The translations under genes were made by a program, and so were the position numbers. This document shows, piece by piece, positions 17,330-26,344 of a stretch of 52,089 nt of DNA. Origin of the DNA: Methylobacterium sp. BTF04 (GTDB lineage Bacteria; Pseudomonadota; Alphaproteobacteria; Rhizobiales; Beijerinckiaceae); assembly GCF_010692745.1 (NCBI RefSeq), contig NZ_JAAHTB010000031.1, positions 1 through 52,089 of the forward strand, given 5' to 3'. The notes beneath the pieces were generated by a model that was given only the letters and a program-made list of their open reading frames with translations, did no database searches and had not been told where the DNA came from. Positions within the stretch are counted from its first letter, which is position 1. Each line of letters starts with the position of its first letter.

Positions 17330-18406
17330 ATGATGCTGCTTCCGACCGCACGCGGCACCTATTTCGACGGCAATAGCGCCAAGGCGCATCCGGTCATCCT
17401 GCGCCTCTCCGACCGCCTGGAACTCTCCGGACCGGATGTCGCGGTCTGCTGGGATCTGCCCGACCTCGTCGCCGGTGAAACGGCCGCGCCCCTGTCACGC
17501 CTCGGTCCGAAGTCCGGTCGCGGCCAGGTCGAATTCCTGGACCAGGTCTTCGGCGCGGCACTGGCGGCGCGGTGTCCGGACCTCCACCGGCGCGTCGTCG
17601 CCGAGCGGAGCGGGCGCCTGCGCCTCGTGCTCTGGTCGGTCGCCGCGTCGGGCGCGGCGATCCTGATGGCCCTCTACGGAGTGCCGGCCCTCGCATCGCG
17701 TCTGGCTCCTTTGGTGCCTGCCGTCATCGAGGCGCGGCTGGGCGAAGCCGTGGACCGTCAGGTGCTCTCCATGCTCGACAGCCCGGCACGCTGCGACCAG
17801 CGCGATGGTGTCGCGAGCCTCGATCGCCTGTCGGCTCGCCTCCTGCGAGATAGCGGCTTGCCGGATGGTATTCAGATCTCCGTGCATGCGCATCGCACCC
17901 CCAATGCGTTCACGCTTCCGGGCGGCCGCATGATCGTCCTGTCCGGCCTGATCGATCAGACGGACACGCCGGACGAACTCGCCGCCGTCCTCGCCCATGA
18001 ATTCGGGCACATGGTGGCCCATGATCCCATGCGCGGGCTGATCGCCGCGACCGGCACATCGCTGCTCCTCAGCATGGTCATCGGCGATCTGACCGGATCG
18101 ACGGTTCTGATCGCTCTGGGCCAAGCCGCCCTGTCCGCCGGGTACAGCCGGGATGCCGAAAGCGCCGCCGATGCCTTCGCGGTGAACATGGTCCGGAATG
18201 CCGGGGGCGATGCGTCGGCCTTGGCCGCAATCCTCGAGCGCATCGATCACGACGAGGATCGATCGAGCCCGGCCGTTCTTCGGAGTCACCCGTTCACGCG
18301 TGAACGGGCGCGGATCAGCCGGTCGCTCGCGGGTCCGAAACAGACCACGACCGGTCTTCTGAACGCGCGCGAATGGGCCGCGCTCAAGGACATCTGCGAG
18401 GACTGA
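17330..18406 (+). CDS. M48-family membrane metalloprotease
   Basis: A 358-aa zinc protease. The N-terminal ~95 residues (ARGTYFDGNSAKAHPVILRL) form a small domain common to this M48 subgroup. One transmembrane helix (about 98-118) anchors the catalytic domain, which has NAFTLPGGRMIVLSGLI, the HEFGH zinc motif at 223-227 and the third-ligand region SRDAESAADAFAV near 283. The C-terminal HPFTRERARISR is also typical. An ATG pair occurs at 17330/17333. It lies just after the DUF898 gene on the same strand. It probably degrades misfolded periplasmic or membrane proteins. Confidence 0.9.
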   Translation: MMLLPTARGTYFDGNSAKAHPVILRLSDRLELSGPDVAVCWDLPDLVAGETAAPLSRLGPKSGRGQVEFLDQVFGAALAARCPDLHRRVVAERSGRLRLVLWSVAASGAAILMALYGVPALASRLAPLVPAVIEARLGEAVDRQVLSMLDSPARCDQRDGVASLDRLSARLLRDSGLPDGIQISVHAHRTPNAFTLPGGRMIVLSGLIDQTDTPDELAAVLAHEFGHMVAHDPMRGLIAATGTSLLLSMVIGDLTGSTVLIALGQAALSAGYSRDAESAADAFAVNMVRNAGGDASALAAILERIDHDEDRSSPAVLRSHPFTRERARISRSLAGPKQTTTGLLNAREWAALKDICED

Positions 18407-18620
18407 CGCCGTCTCGGGTCGATGAGCCCGATGGGCGCGGGGCGCGGCTTCAGGGCCGGTCCGGCGCGCTCTCGGCCCGGCGGCGAGATCGACGCACGGG
18501 CGATCGTATACGTCATTCAGAAACAAAGCCCTGCGATACCCCCGTCCGTGCGGCGCGGCGCCACGGCTGTACGGGTGCGCCGAGTGTGCGACCACTCGCG
18601 TGCATGGATTTGGAGACGGA

Positions 18621-21600
18621 ATGGGTCTCGTTCAGTACGCGCTCAAGTTTCGCATCACGATCTACGTCCTCGCCGTGCTGATGATGCTCGGTGGTGCGGC
18701 GGCGGTGGTCGTCGCGCCGAAAGACGTGCTGCCCACCGTGGATATTCCGGTGGTTGTGGTGGTGTGGACCTATACCGGCCTCTCGACCTCCGAGATGGAG
18801 CGCCGCATCACCACCTATGCGGAGTTCTCGCTCTCCAATAACGTCAACAACATCGCCCGGATGGAATCGACCACCCTGCAGGGCACGGCGATCCAGAAGA
18901 TCTATTTCGACGGCTCGGTGAGCATCGATCTGGCCATCGCCCAAACCGTCTCGGCGATGAACTCGATCCGCTCGACCATGCCGCCCGGCGTGCAGCCGCC
19001 CATCGTCCTGCGCTTCTCGGCCTCCTCCGTGCCGGTGATCCAGCTCTCGCTCACCTCCGACCGCGAGAGCCTGACCAAGGTCTACGATTACGCCCAGTAC
19101 CGCATTCGCCAGCGCCTGACGCAGGTGCCGGGCTCGACGCTGCCCTCGCCCTTCGGCGGTACCCCGCGCCAGATCATGGTCGATCTCGATCTGCACGCCC
19201 TCCAGGCGCTCGGGCTCACGGCGCTGGACGTCACCAACGCCGTGACGGCCCAGAACCTCACGGTGCCCTCGGGCCTCGCCAAGATCGGCGAGCAGCAATA
19301 CCCGGTTCAGCTCAACGCCTCGCCGGATGCCATCGACGCGTTGAACCAGATCCCGATCAAGGTGGTGGGCGGGCAGCCGATCCTGGTGCGCGACGTCGCC
19401 CATGTCCGCGACGGCGGGCCGCCGCAGGTCAACATCGTGCGGGCCGACGGTCTGCATTCGGTGCTGATGCGGATCTTCAAGAACGGCACCGCCTCGACGC
19501 TCGACGTGGTCAACAACGTCAAGAAGGCGCTGCCCGACATCCGCGCGGCGGCGCCGGAGGGCATGACCCTGAAGCCGCTGTTCGATCAGTCGGTGTTCGT
19601 CTCGGCAGCCATCGAGGGCGTGATCCACGAGGCGATCATCGCCGCCGGACTGACCGGCCTGACGATCCTGCTGTTCCTCGGATCGTGGCGCTCCACCATC
19701 GTCGTGCTGGTCTCGATCCCGCTCTCGATCCTGACCTCGCTCGCCATCCTGACGGCGCTCGGCGAGACCATCAATGTGATGACGCTGGGCGGCCTCGCGC
19801 TGGCGGTGGGCATCCTCGTCGACGATGCGACGGTGGCGATCGAGAACACCTACCGGCTGTTCGAGGAGGGCGAGCCGTTCCGCAAATCCGTGGTGGAGGG
19901 TGCCGCCGGCATCGCCAAGCCGGCCCTGATCTCGACGCTGTCGATCTGCGCCGCCTTCGTCTCGGTCTTCGCCCTCACCGATACCCCCAAATACCTGTTC
20001 ACGCCGCAGGCGCTCGCGGTCGTGTTCGCGATGCTGACCTCCTACGTCCTGTCGCGCACCCTGGTGCCGGTGCTGATCGACGTGCTGGTGGCGCGCGAAT
20101 ATGCGCAGAAGCATGGAGACGGGGGCAGCGTGCCGCGCCGGGGCCGCGTCGGCCGGGCGCTGGCTTGGTTGTTCAGTCCGGTGATGCGGCTCGCCGGCTG
20201 GTTCCGCACCGGCTTCGAGGCCCGGTTCGCGCGTTTCCACAGCGGCTACCTCGGGCTGCTGCACGTGGTCCTGCGGCGCCGCGTCGCCACCCTCGGCATC
20301 GTCGGCCTGGTCTTTGCCGGCACGGCGGTGCTCTTCCTGTTCGTCGGGCAGGATTACTTCCCGCAAGTGGCCTCGAGCCAGATGACCCTGCATCTGCGCA
20401 CCCGGCCTGGTATGCGTATCGAGACCGCCGAGCAGGTCTTCGCCGATGTCGAGAGCGTGGTGCGCGAAGTCATCCCCGAGGGCGAGATCGACCAGATCCT
20501 CGACAATATCGGCCTGCCGTCGAACAACTACAACTTCGCCTTCTCGGATGGCTCGTTCGTCGCCTACAACGACGGCCAGATGCTCATCAACCTGAAGGAG
20601 GGCCACGGCTCGGTGGCCGATTACACCAAGCGCCTGCGCGAGGTGCTGGCCGAGCGCTTTCCCGACCTCGTCACCTACTTCCAGCCCTCCGACATCATCA
20701 CCCAGATCCTGAATTTCGGCACCCTGGCGCAGATCGACATCCAGGTCTCGGGGCGCAACACCGCCAAGGATCTCGAAGTGGCCCAGACCATCGTGCGGCG
20801 TCTCAAGGAGACCCGCGGGGCGGTGGACGTCCACCTCCATCAGATCGTCGGCACCCCGCAATTCTTCGTGGACGTCGACCGCAAGCTCGCCTCCGAACTC
20901 GGGCTGACCCAGCAGCAGATCGCGCAGGGGCTCAACGTCTCCCTGTCGGGATCCTTCCAGGTGACCCCGAACTTCTGGACCGACCCGAAGACCGGCATCC
21001 CCTACCAGCTCTGGGTGCAGACGCCGGAATACCGCAACGATTCCCTCACCGCGCTCCAGAATACGCCGCTCCTCGTCAATGGCGGCTCGGATGCACCCGG
21101 TGTGCTGACGCTGCTCTCCAGCGTATCGAGCATGCGGCGCGAGGGCTCGCAGACGGTGATCAACCACGTCAACACGCAGCCGACCTTCAACATCTATGCG
21201 GCAGTGCAGGACAGCGATCTCGGATCGGTGGCCAAGGAAATCCGCACCATCGTCGACGAAGAGCAGAAGGGTTTGGCGGCTCCCGACAAGATCGTCGTGC
21301 GCGGCCAGATCGAGAACATGCAATCGGCCTTCTTCCGGATGGGAGTCGGCCTCTCGATCGCACTCGTGGCGGTCTACCTGCTGATGGCCGTGAACTTCCA
21401 GAGCTGGGGTGACCCGTTCGTGGTGCTGGCGGCCCTGCCGCTCGCCTTCTGCGGCATCGTCGCGAGCCTGTTCATCACCGGGACGACCTTCTCGATTCCG
21501 TCTCTGTTCGGGGCGATCATGTCGGTGGGCATCGCCAGTGCCAATTCGATCCTGCTCGTCACCTTCGCCAAGGAACACCGGGAAGCCACCGGCTGCGGTG

Positions 21601-21848
21601 CCGCCGAGGCGGCCCTGCTCGCTGGCGACACCCGCCTGCGGCCGGTGCTGATGACCGCGGGCGCGATGTTCCTCGGTCTGATCCCCATGGCCTTGGGCAC
21701 GGGGGAGGGCGGCGAGCAGAATGCGGCCCTGGCACGCGCCGTGATGGGGGGAATCGCCGTGGGTACGCCCTCGACGCTGCTGTTCGTGCCGTTCCTCTAC
21801 GCCTTCCTGCGGCGGGGCGAGGTACGACCGTTGGAGGATTACGCATGA
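18621..21848 (+). CDS. RND-family efflux transporter permease (HAE1/AcrB type)
   Basis: A 1075-aa inner-membrane pump subunit of normal RND length. It starts MGLVQYALKFRITIYVLAV (TM1), then two periplasmic porter loops and 12 helices in two repeats. The helix-4 proton relay region reads LAVGILVDDATVAIENTYR with the Asp pair, and the second repeat has GDPFVVLAALPLAFCGIVAS. ATG 18621 follows GGAGACGGA. The adaptor gene lies downstream, the reverse of the usual adaptor-permease order, and no outer-membrane factor gene is close. The substrate is unknown; AcrB-like drug efflux and lipid or cofactor export are both possible. Confidence 0.92.
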   Translation: MGLVQYALKFRITIYVLAVLMMLGGAAAVVVAPKDVLPTVDIPVVVVVWTYTGLSTSEMERRITTYAEFSLSNNVNNIARMESTTLQGTAIQKIYFDGSVSIDLAIAQTVSAMNSIRSTMPPGVQPPIVLRFSASSVPVIQLSLTSDRESLTKVYDYAQYRIRQRLTQVPGSTLPSPFGGTPRQIMVDLDLHALQALGLTALDVTNAVTAQNLTVPSGLAKIGEQQYPVQLNASPDAIDALNQIPIKVVGGQPILVRDVAHVRDGGPPQVNIVRADGLHSVLMRIFKNGTASTLDVVNNVKKALPDIRAAAPEGMTLKPLFDQSVFVSAAIEGVIHEAIIAAGLTGLTILLFLGSWRSTIVVLVSIPLSILTSLAILTALGETINVMTLGGLALAVGILVDDATVAIENTYRLFEEGEPFRKSVVEGAAGIAKPALISTLSICAAFVSVFALTDTPKYLFTPQALAVVFAMLTSYVLSRTLVPVLIDVLVAREYAQKHGDGGSVPRRGRVGRALAWLFSPVMRLAGWFRTGFEARFARFHSGYLGLLHVVLRRRVATLGIVGLVFAGTAVLFLFVGQDYFPQVASSQMTLHLRTRPGMRIETAEQVFADVESVVREVIPEGEIDQILDNIGLPSNNYNFAFSDGSFVAYNDGQMLINLKEGHGSVADYTKRLREVLAERFPDLVTYFQPSDIITQILNFGTLAQIDIQVSGRNTAKDLEVAQTIVRRLKETRGAVDVHLHQIVGTPQFFVDVDRKLASELGLTQQQIAQGLNVSLSGSFQVTPNFWTDPKTGIPYQLWVQTPEYRNDSLTALQNTPLLVNGGSDAPGVLTLLSSVSSMRREGSQTVINHVNTQPTFNIYAAVQDSDLGSVAKEIRTIVDEEQKGLAAPDKIVVRGQIENMQSAFFRMGVGLSIALVAVYLLMAVNFQSWGDPFVVLAALPLAFCGIVASLFITGTTFSIPSLFGAIMSVGIASANSILLVTFAKEHREATGCGAAEAALLAGDTRLRPVLMTAGAMFLGLIPMALGTGEGGEQNAALARAVMGGIAVGTPSTLLFVPFLYAFLRRGEVRPLEDYA

Positions 21849-21900
21849 GGCCGCGGACACGCGCTATGCTGGACACAGGCTGGATGGCGGGACGCCGGTA

Positions 21901-23178
21901 ATGCACGCTTCACCCCGTGACCCCAACGATATCCCACGCCCGCCCCGCTCCGGGCCGTTCGTCGTGGTCGGACTGGTCGCCGTCGGCCTGCTGGCCTGGG
22001 GCGGCTACGGCCATTGGCAGCAGCGTGCGGCCGCCGACGAGACGCAGCGCAAGGTGAAGACCCTCGTGCCGAAGCTGCGCACCGTCGCCGTCGAGCGGGC
22101 GGACAAGCCGGTGGAGATCACCCTGCCGGGCCAGACCGACGCGTTCGCCAGAGCGGCGCTCTATGCCCGCGCCACCGGCTACATCGCCGAGCGCCGGGTC
22201 GATATCGGCAGCCGCGTACGCCAGGGCGACATCCTCCTGCGTATCGCCGCCCCCGACCTCGACCAGCAACTGGCCCAGGCCGAGGCCCAGGTCGGGCAAT
22301 TGGAGGCGCAACTGCTCCAGGCCAGATCCATGGTCGATCAGGCCAAGGCCAACGTGAACCTCGCGAACGTCACCAACAGCCGGACCTCGACCCTGGCCGG
22401 TCAGGGCTGGGCCTCGAAGCAGAACGCCGACAATTCCCAGGCGAGCGTGCTCAGCCAGGGCGCCACCCTCGCCTCGGCCCAGGCCGGCGTGAAAGTGGCC
22501 GAGGCCAACATCAAGGCGCAGACCGCCACCGTCGACCGCCTCAAGGCGCTCACCGGCTTCAAGGACATCATCGCCCCCTTCGACGGGGTGATCACCGCGC
22601 GCGGTGTCGATGTCGGCGATCTCGTCCATGCCGACGGGACCGGCACGGCCCTCCTGTCGATGGACCGGGACGATATCCTCCGCGTCTCGGTGAACGTGCC
22701 TCAGAATGCGGCGGTGGGCGTGCGGGATGGGTTGGAGGCGACCATCAAGGTGCCGCAGCTGCCGAGTCGCACCTTCTCCGGCAAGGTCGCGCGCAGCTCC
22801 GTGGCCCTGCTCCGGTCGTCCCGCACGCTGACCACAGAGGTCGACGTCGAGAACAAGGATGGCACCCTTCGTGCAGGCCTCTACGTCTATGTCACGCTGA
22901 AAGTGCCGCGGACCGAGCCGAACATCGTGATCCCGGCCGAATCCCTGGTGTTCAACCAGCGCGGAACCCAGGTCGCGGTCGCCAACGATGACGGCACCGT
23001 GCAGTGGCGCAACGTCCACATCCAGCGCGATCTCGGCACCACCATCGAGGTGAACCACGGCCTCGACGGCCGGGAGCAGCTCGTGTTGAGCCCGCCCGCC
23101 GACCTGCGCGATGGGCAGAAGATCGATCGGCAGACACCCAAGGCTGAGGACAAGCCGCTGAAGTCGGCGGCGCGGTAA
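21901..23178 (+). CDS. RND efflux periplasmic adaptor (membrane fusion protein)
   Basis: A 425-aa HlyD/AcrA-type adaptor. The N-terminus has a single membrane anchor (FVVVGLVAVGLLAWGGY), then a biotinyl-lipoyl half-motif with GYIAERRVDIGSRVRQGDIL, a helical hairpin rich in Q and A (about 120-210), the second lipoyl half (IIAPFDGVITARGVDVGDLV), a beta-barrel domain and a membrane-proximal domain. It bridges the RND permease to an outer-membrane channel. ATG 21901 lies 52 bases after the permease stop. A strong terminator closes the unit at 23223-23262. Confidence 0.92.
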   Translation: MHASPRDPNDIPRPPRSGPFVVVGLVAVGLLAWGGYGHWQQRAAADETQRKVKTLVPKLRTVAVERADKPVEITLPGQTDAFARAALYARATGYIAERRVDIGSRVRQGDILLRIAAPDLDQQLAQAEAQVGQLEAQLLQARSMVDQAKANVNLANVTNSRTSTLAGQGWASKQNADNSQASVLSQGATLASAQAGVKVAEANIKAQTATVDRLKALTGFKDIIAPFDGVITARGVDVGDLVHADGTGTALLSMDRDDILRVSVNVPQNAAVGVRDGLEATIKVPQLPSRTFSGKVARSSVALLRSSRTLTTEVDVENKDGTLRAGLYVYVTLKVPRTEPNIVIPAESLVFNQRGTQVAVANDDGTVQWRNVHIQRDLGTTIEVNHGLDGREQLVLSPPADLRDGQKIDRQTPKAEDKPLKSAAR

Positions 23179-23222
23179 AACCCGCCGCAGGTTGCGTTCG
23201 CGGGCGTCGGGAGCGAGAAAGC

Positions 23223-23262
23223 CGGTCCGGAGCCACCGCGTGGCTCGTTCGGACCGCGTTTT
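23223..23262 (+). terminator. Rho-independent terminator after the RND operon
   Basis: A 14-bp stem made of CGGTCCG plus GAGCCAC pairs with GTGGCTC and CGGACCG across a three-base loop, with a small GTT bulge, and is followed by CGTTTT. It ends just 7 bases before the MFS start codon, so the MFS leader must start inside or after it, or depend on read-through. Confidence 0.75.
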
Positions 23263-23268
23263 CAGTTC

Positions 23269-24441
23269 ATGCCCGCACATTCCTCGTCGGAGCTTGCCGA
23301 CCGGGCTCGCTTTGCCTCGATCACCGCCGCCATCGTCTGCGTCGCCGTCGTCGGTATCGGCCTCAGCCTGACGATCCCGCTGCTCTCCATCGAGATGGCG
23401 CGGATGGGTGCGTCGAGCACCCTGATCGGCGTCAACACGGCGGTAGCCGGCGCCGCCAGCATCTTCACCGTGCCGTTCGTGCCGCGGCTCGCCGCGCGGA
23501 TCGGCGTGGTGCGCCTGCTCGTTTCAGCGCTGGCCCTCGGCGCGGTCACCCTGGTCGGCTTCAAGGTGTTCCAGGGCATCGCCTGGTGGTTTCCCCTGCG
23601 CTTCGTCTTCTCCGCCACGCTCGGCGTGCTGTTCGTCCTGTCCGAGTTCTGGATCAACGAGGCGGCCCCGCCGGAGCGACGCGGGCTGGTAATGGGCGTC
23701 TACGCCACGGTGCTGGCTCTGGGCTTCGCCGTCGGCCCGACGCTGCTCGCTCTGCTCGGGACGCAGGGCTACGCGCCTTATCTCGCAGGGGCGGTGCTGT
23801 TCGTGGTCGCCATGGTGCCGCTGGTGCTGGCGCGGGGCCTGTCGCCGGAAATCGCCCATGGCGGCAGCCGCTCGCTCCTCGGCTACGTCCTGCTCGCGCC
23901 GGCGGCCACCGGTGCCGCCCTCGTCTACGGCGCTGTGGAGACCGGGGGATTCGCCATCCTGCCGCTCTACGGCCTGCGCCTCGGCTACGATGCGGAGACC
24001 GCCGCCGGCTTGGTGAGCGTGTTGGCGCTCGGCAACGTGATGTTTCAGATCCCGTTCGGCTGGCTTGCCGACCGGATGGACCGGCGCATCGTCCTGCTGA
24101 TCTCGGCGCTGTGCGGCGCGCTCGGGTCTAGCCTGATTCCCCTCGCCTCGAGCTGGTTTCCCGCCCTGATCGTGCTGCTCTTCGTCTGGGGGGGATTGGC
24201 CGGGACGCTCTACACCGTCGGCCTTGCCCAACTCGGCGCCAGCGTGCGCGGGCCGGAACTCGCCGGAGCGAACGCGGCCTTCGTGGTGCTCTACAATATC
24301 GGCCTCATGGTCGGCCCGCCGATCATCGGCGGTGGCATGGATCTCGTGCCGCCGCAGGGCTTCGCCTACGCGATGTGCGGCCTGTTCCTCGCCTATGCGG
24401 GAATCGTGGTCTGGCGCCTCGCCGGGCATCCGCGGCCTTGA
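23269..24441 (+). CDS. MFS transporter (YcaD/UMF-like)
   Basis: A 390-aa permease with 12 predicted helices. The N-terminal half shows GLSLTIPLLSIEMARMGASS and the loop between helices 4 and 5 reads LSEFWINEAAPPERRGLVMG, typical of the YcaD-like MFS subfamily; the second half has FGWLADRMDRRIVLL, the MFS A-like motif. ATG 23269 gives full helix 1. Many close relatives are annotated only as MFS exporters, so the substrate is unknown. It lies alone, between the RND terminator and rpmG. Confidence 0.88.
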   Translation: MPAHSSSELADRARFASITAAIVCVAVVGIGLSLTIPLLSIEMARMGASSTLIGVNTAVAGAASIFTVPFVPRLAARIGVVRLLVSALALGAVTLVGFKVFQGIAWWFPLRFVFSATLGVLFVLSEFWINEAAPPERRGLVMGVYATVLALGFAVGPTLLALLGTQGYAPYLAGAVLFVVAMVPLVLARGLSPEIAHGGSRSLLGYVLLAPAATGAALVYGAVETGGFAILPLYGLRLGYDAETAAGLVSVLALGNVMFQIPFGWLADRMDRRIVLLISALCGALGSSLIPLASSWFPALIVLLFVWGGLAGTLYTVGLAQLGASVRGPELAGANAAFVVLYNIGLMVGPPIIGGGMDLVPPQGFAYAMCGLFLAYAGIVVWRLAGHPRP

Positions 24442-24547
24442 CGAAACCCGGTCGATGGGGCAATGACCCGCCGGTATTCAGCCGGCCCGTGCCGGCCCTT
24501 TTGCGTTTCGCTGATGCGGAATGCCGCCATCACAGGAGCGCCGCGCC

Positions 24548-24715
24548 ATGGCCAAGGCCGTAACCGTTAAAGTCAAGCTGATCTCGACCGCCGACACCGG
24601 CTACTTCTACGTCACCAAGAAGAATTCCCGGACCCAGACCGAGAAGCTCTCGATGAAGAAGTACGACCCCGTCGTGCGCAAGCACGTCGACTTCAAGGAA
24701 ACCAAGATCAAGTGA
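24548..24715 (+). CDS. rpmG: Ribosomal protein bL33
   Basis: A 55-aa large-subunit ribosomal protein beginning [20 protein letters not shown] and containing YVTKKNSRT and [18 protein letters not shown]. It has no cysteines, so it is the zinc-free (C-) form common in alphaproteobacteria. It is a monocistronic unit ended by the terminator at 24757-24788. Confidence 0.97.
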   Translation: MAKAVTVKVKLISTADTGYFYVTKKNSRTQTEKLSMKKYDPVVRKHVDFKETKIK

Positions 24716-24756
24716 TCCGATTCGCCGCTGGACCAGCGGCATATCGTCGGTGACCG

Positions 24757-24788
24757 GGCCGCTTCCTCTCTGAGGGAGCGGCCTTTTT
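24757..24788 (+). terminator. Rho-independent terminator after rpmG
   Basis: GGCCGCTTCC and GGGAGCGGCC form a nearly perfect stem around TCTCTGA, followed by TTTTTGTT. It is placed 42 bases after the rpmG stop. Confidence 0.9.
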
Positions 24789-24882
24789 GTTGATCGCCGT
24801 ACGCCGCGCGCCGGTTGATGCGGCGCGGGCTTCGCGCGATGGAGAGGGCTCGCCGCCAGCCACCGCTCAGGACCACCCGCGC

Positions 24883-26265
24883 ATGATTCAGGATTCGGAC
24901 AGCCACACCTACGACGTCGACCTGTTCGTGATCGGTGGCGGCTCGGGCGGCGTGCGGGCCGCGCGCATCGCCGCCGGATACGGCGCCCGGGTGAAGCTCG
25001 CGGAGGAATACCGCGTCGGCGGCACCTGCGTGATCCGCGGCTGCGTGCCGAAGAAGCTCATGGTCTATGCCGGGCGGTTTCAGGACGAGTTCGAGGATGC
25101 GGCCGGCTTCGGCTGGAGCGTCCCCGCGCCGCGCTTCGACTGGAGCGTGATGAAGGCCCGCCGCGACGCCGAGGTGACGCGGCTGGAGGGTATCTACGGT
25201 ACCAACCTCGGCAAGGCCGGCGTCGAGATCGTGCCGCAGCGCGCGGTGATCGAGGATGCCCACACGGTGCGGCTGGTCGATTCGGGCGAGCGGGTGACCG
25301 CCCGCATCATCCTGATCGCGGTGGGCGCCCGCCCGGTGAAGGAACCGCTGATTCCCGGCGCGGAATTCGCCATCACGTCGAACGAGGTGTTCGACCTCGA
25401 GACGCTGCCCGAGCGCATCCTCGTGGTCGGCGGCGGCTATATCGCGGTGGAGTTCGCCGGGGTCTTCGCCAGCCTCGGTTCGCGGACCACGCTGCTGCAT
25501 CGGGGCGACAAGCTGCTGCGTGGCTTCGACGAGGAGATTCGCGAGGCGCTCGGTGAGGCCTACGCCAAGCGCATGGATCTGCGCCTCAACCAGACCGTGG
25601 AATGCCTGGAGCGGGTCGCCGGCGGCCTCAAGGTGACGCTCGGCGACGGCAGCCATATGGAGGTGGATCAACTGCTCACCGCCACCGGCCGCCGCCCCAA
25701 CGTCGAGGGGCTCGGGCTCGACGCCGTCGGGATCGAGATCGACGCGGCCGGCGCCATCCCGGTCGATGCGTTTTCGCAGACCCGCGTCCCGTCGATCTAC
25801 GCGGTGGGCGACGTCACCAACCGGGCGGCGCTCACCCCCATCGCGATCCGCGAGGGCCATGCCTTCGCCGACACGGTGTTCGGCAACAAGCCTTGGGCGG
25901 TGGACCATGGCCTGATCCCCACCGCCGTGTTCTCGACACCGGAGATCGGTGTCGTCGGCCACAACGAGGACACGGCGCGGGCGCGTTACGGCGCCATCGA
26001 CGTCTATCGGTCGAGCTTCCGCCCGATGAAGGCGACACTGTCGGGTCGCGACGAGAAGGTCCTGATGAAGCTCATCGTCGATGGCGCCAGCGACCGGGTG
26101 GTGGGCGTCCACGTGCTCGGGCACGATGCAGGCGAGATCATCCAGGCGGTGGGCATCGCCGTCACCATGGGCGCCACCAAGGCCGATTTCGACCGCACCA
26201 TCGCGGTCCATCCCACCGTAGGCGAAGAGCTCGTCACCATGCGGTCGCCGGTGGGCGCCGGCTAG
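24883..26265 (+). CDS. gor: Glutathione-disulfide reductase
   Basis: A 460-aa class I pyridine nucleotide-disulfide oxidoreductase that would reduce GSSG with NADPH in the cytoplasm. FAD site: DVDLFVIGGGSGGVRAARIA. Redox-active pair: GGTCVIRGCVPKKLMVYAG, the CVIRGC form typical of glutathione reductases. NADPH domain: VVGGGYIAVEFAGVFASLG with arginine nearby. The C-terminal HPTVGEELVTM carries the catalytic His-Glu pair. ATG 24883 is the family start. It is 79 bases upstream of the FdhF-like gene on the same strand and may be co-transcribed with it. Confidence 0.94.
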   Translation: MIQDSDSHTYDVDLFVIGGGSGGVRAARIAAGYGARVKLAEEYRVGGTCVIRGCVPKKLMVYAGRFQDEFEDAAGFGWSVPAPRFDWSVMKARRDAEVTRLEGIYGTNLGKAGVEIVPQRAVIEDAHTVRLVDSGERVTARIILIAVGARPVKEPLIPGAEFAITSNEVFDLETLPERILVVGGGYIAVEFAGVFASLGSRTTLLHRGDKLLRGFDEEIREALGEAYAKRMDLRLNQTVECLERVAGGLKVTLGDGSHMEVDQLLTATGRRPNVEGLGLDAVGIEIDAAGAIPVDAFSQTRVPSIYAVGDVTNRAALTPIAIREGHAFADTVFGNKPWAVDHGLIPTAVFSTPEIGVVGHNEDTARARYGAIDVYRSSFRPMKATLSGRDEKVLMKLIVDGASDRVVGVHVLGHDAGEIIQAVGIAVTMGATKADFDRTIAVHPTVGEELVTMRSPVGAG

Positions 26266-26344
26266 CCCGCACCGTCGCAGGCTGGAACATGCGGGTTCAG
26301 GGGCGGTTGCGGTGAGAGCTCGCAATCGCCCGGAAGTGCCGCAG

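Noticed and set aside
18513..21860. Long reverse-strand open frame antisense to the RND permease
   Set aside because: Low-complexity His/Arg/Asp-rich peptide, no domain; it is the codon shadow of a certain permease gene.
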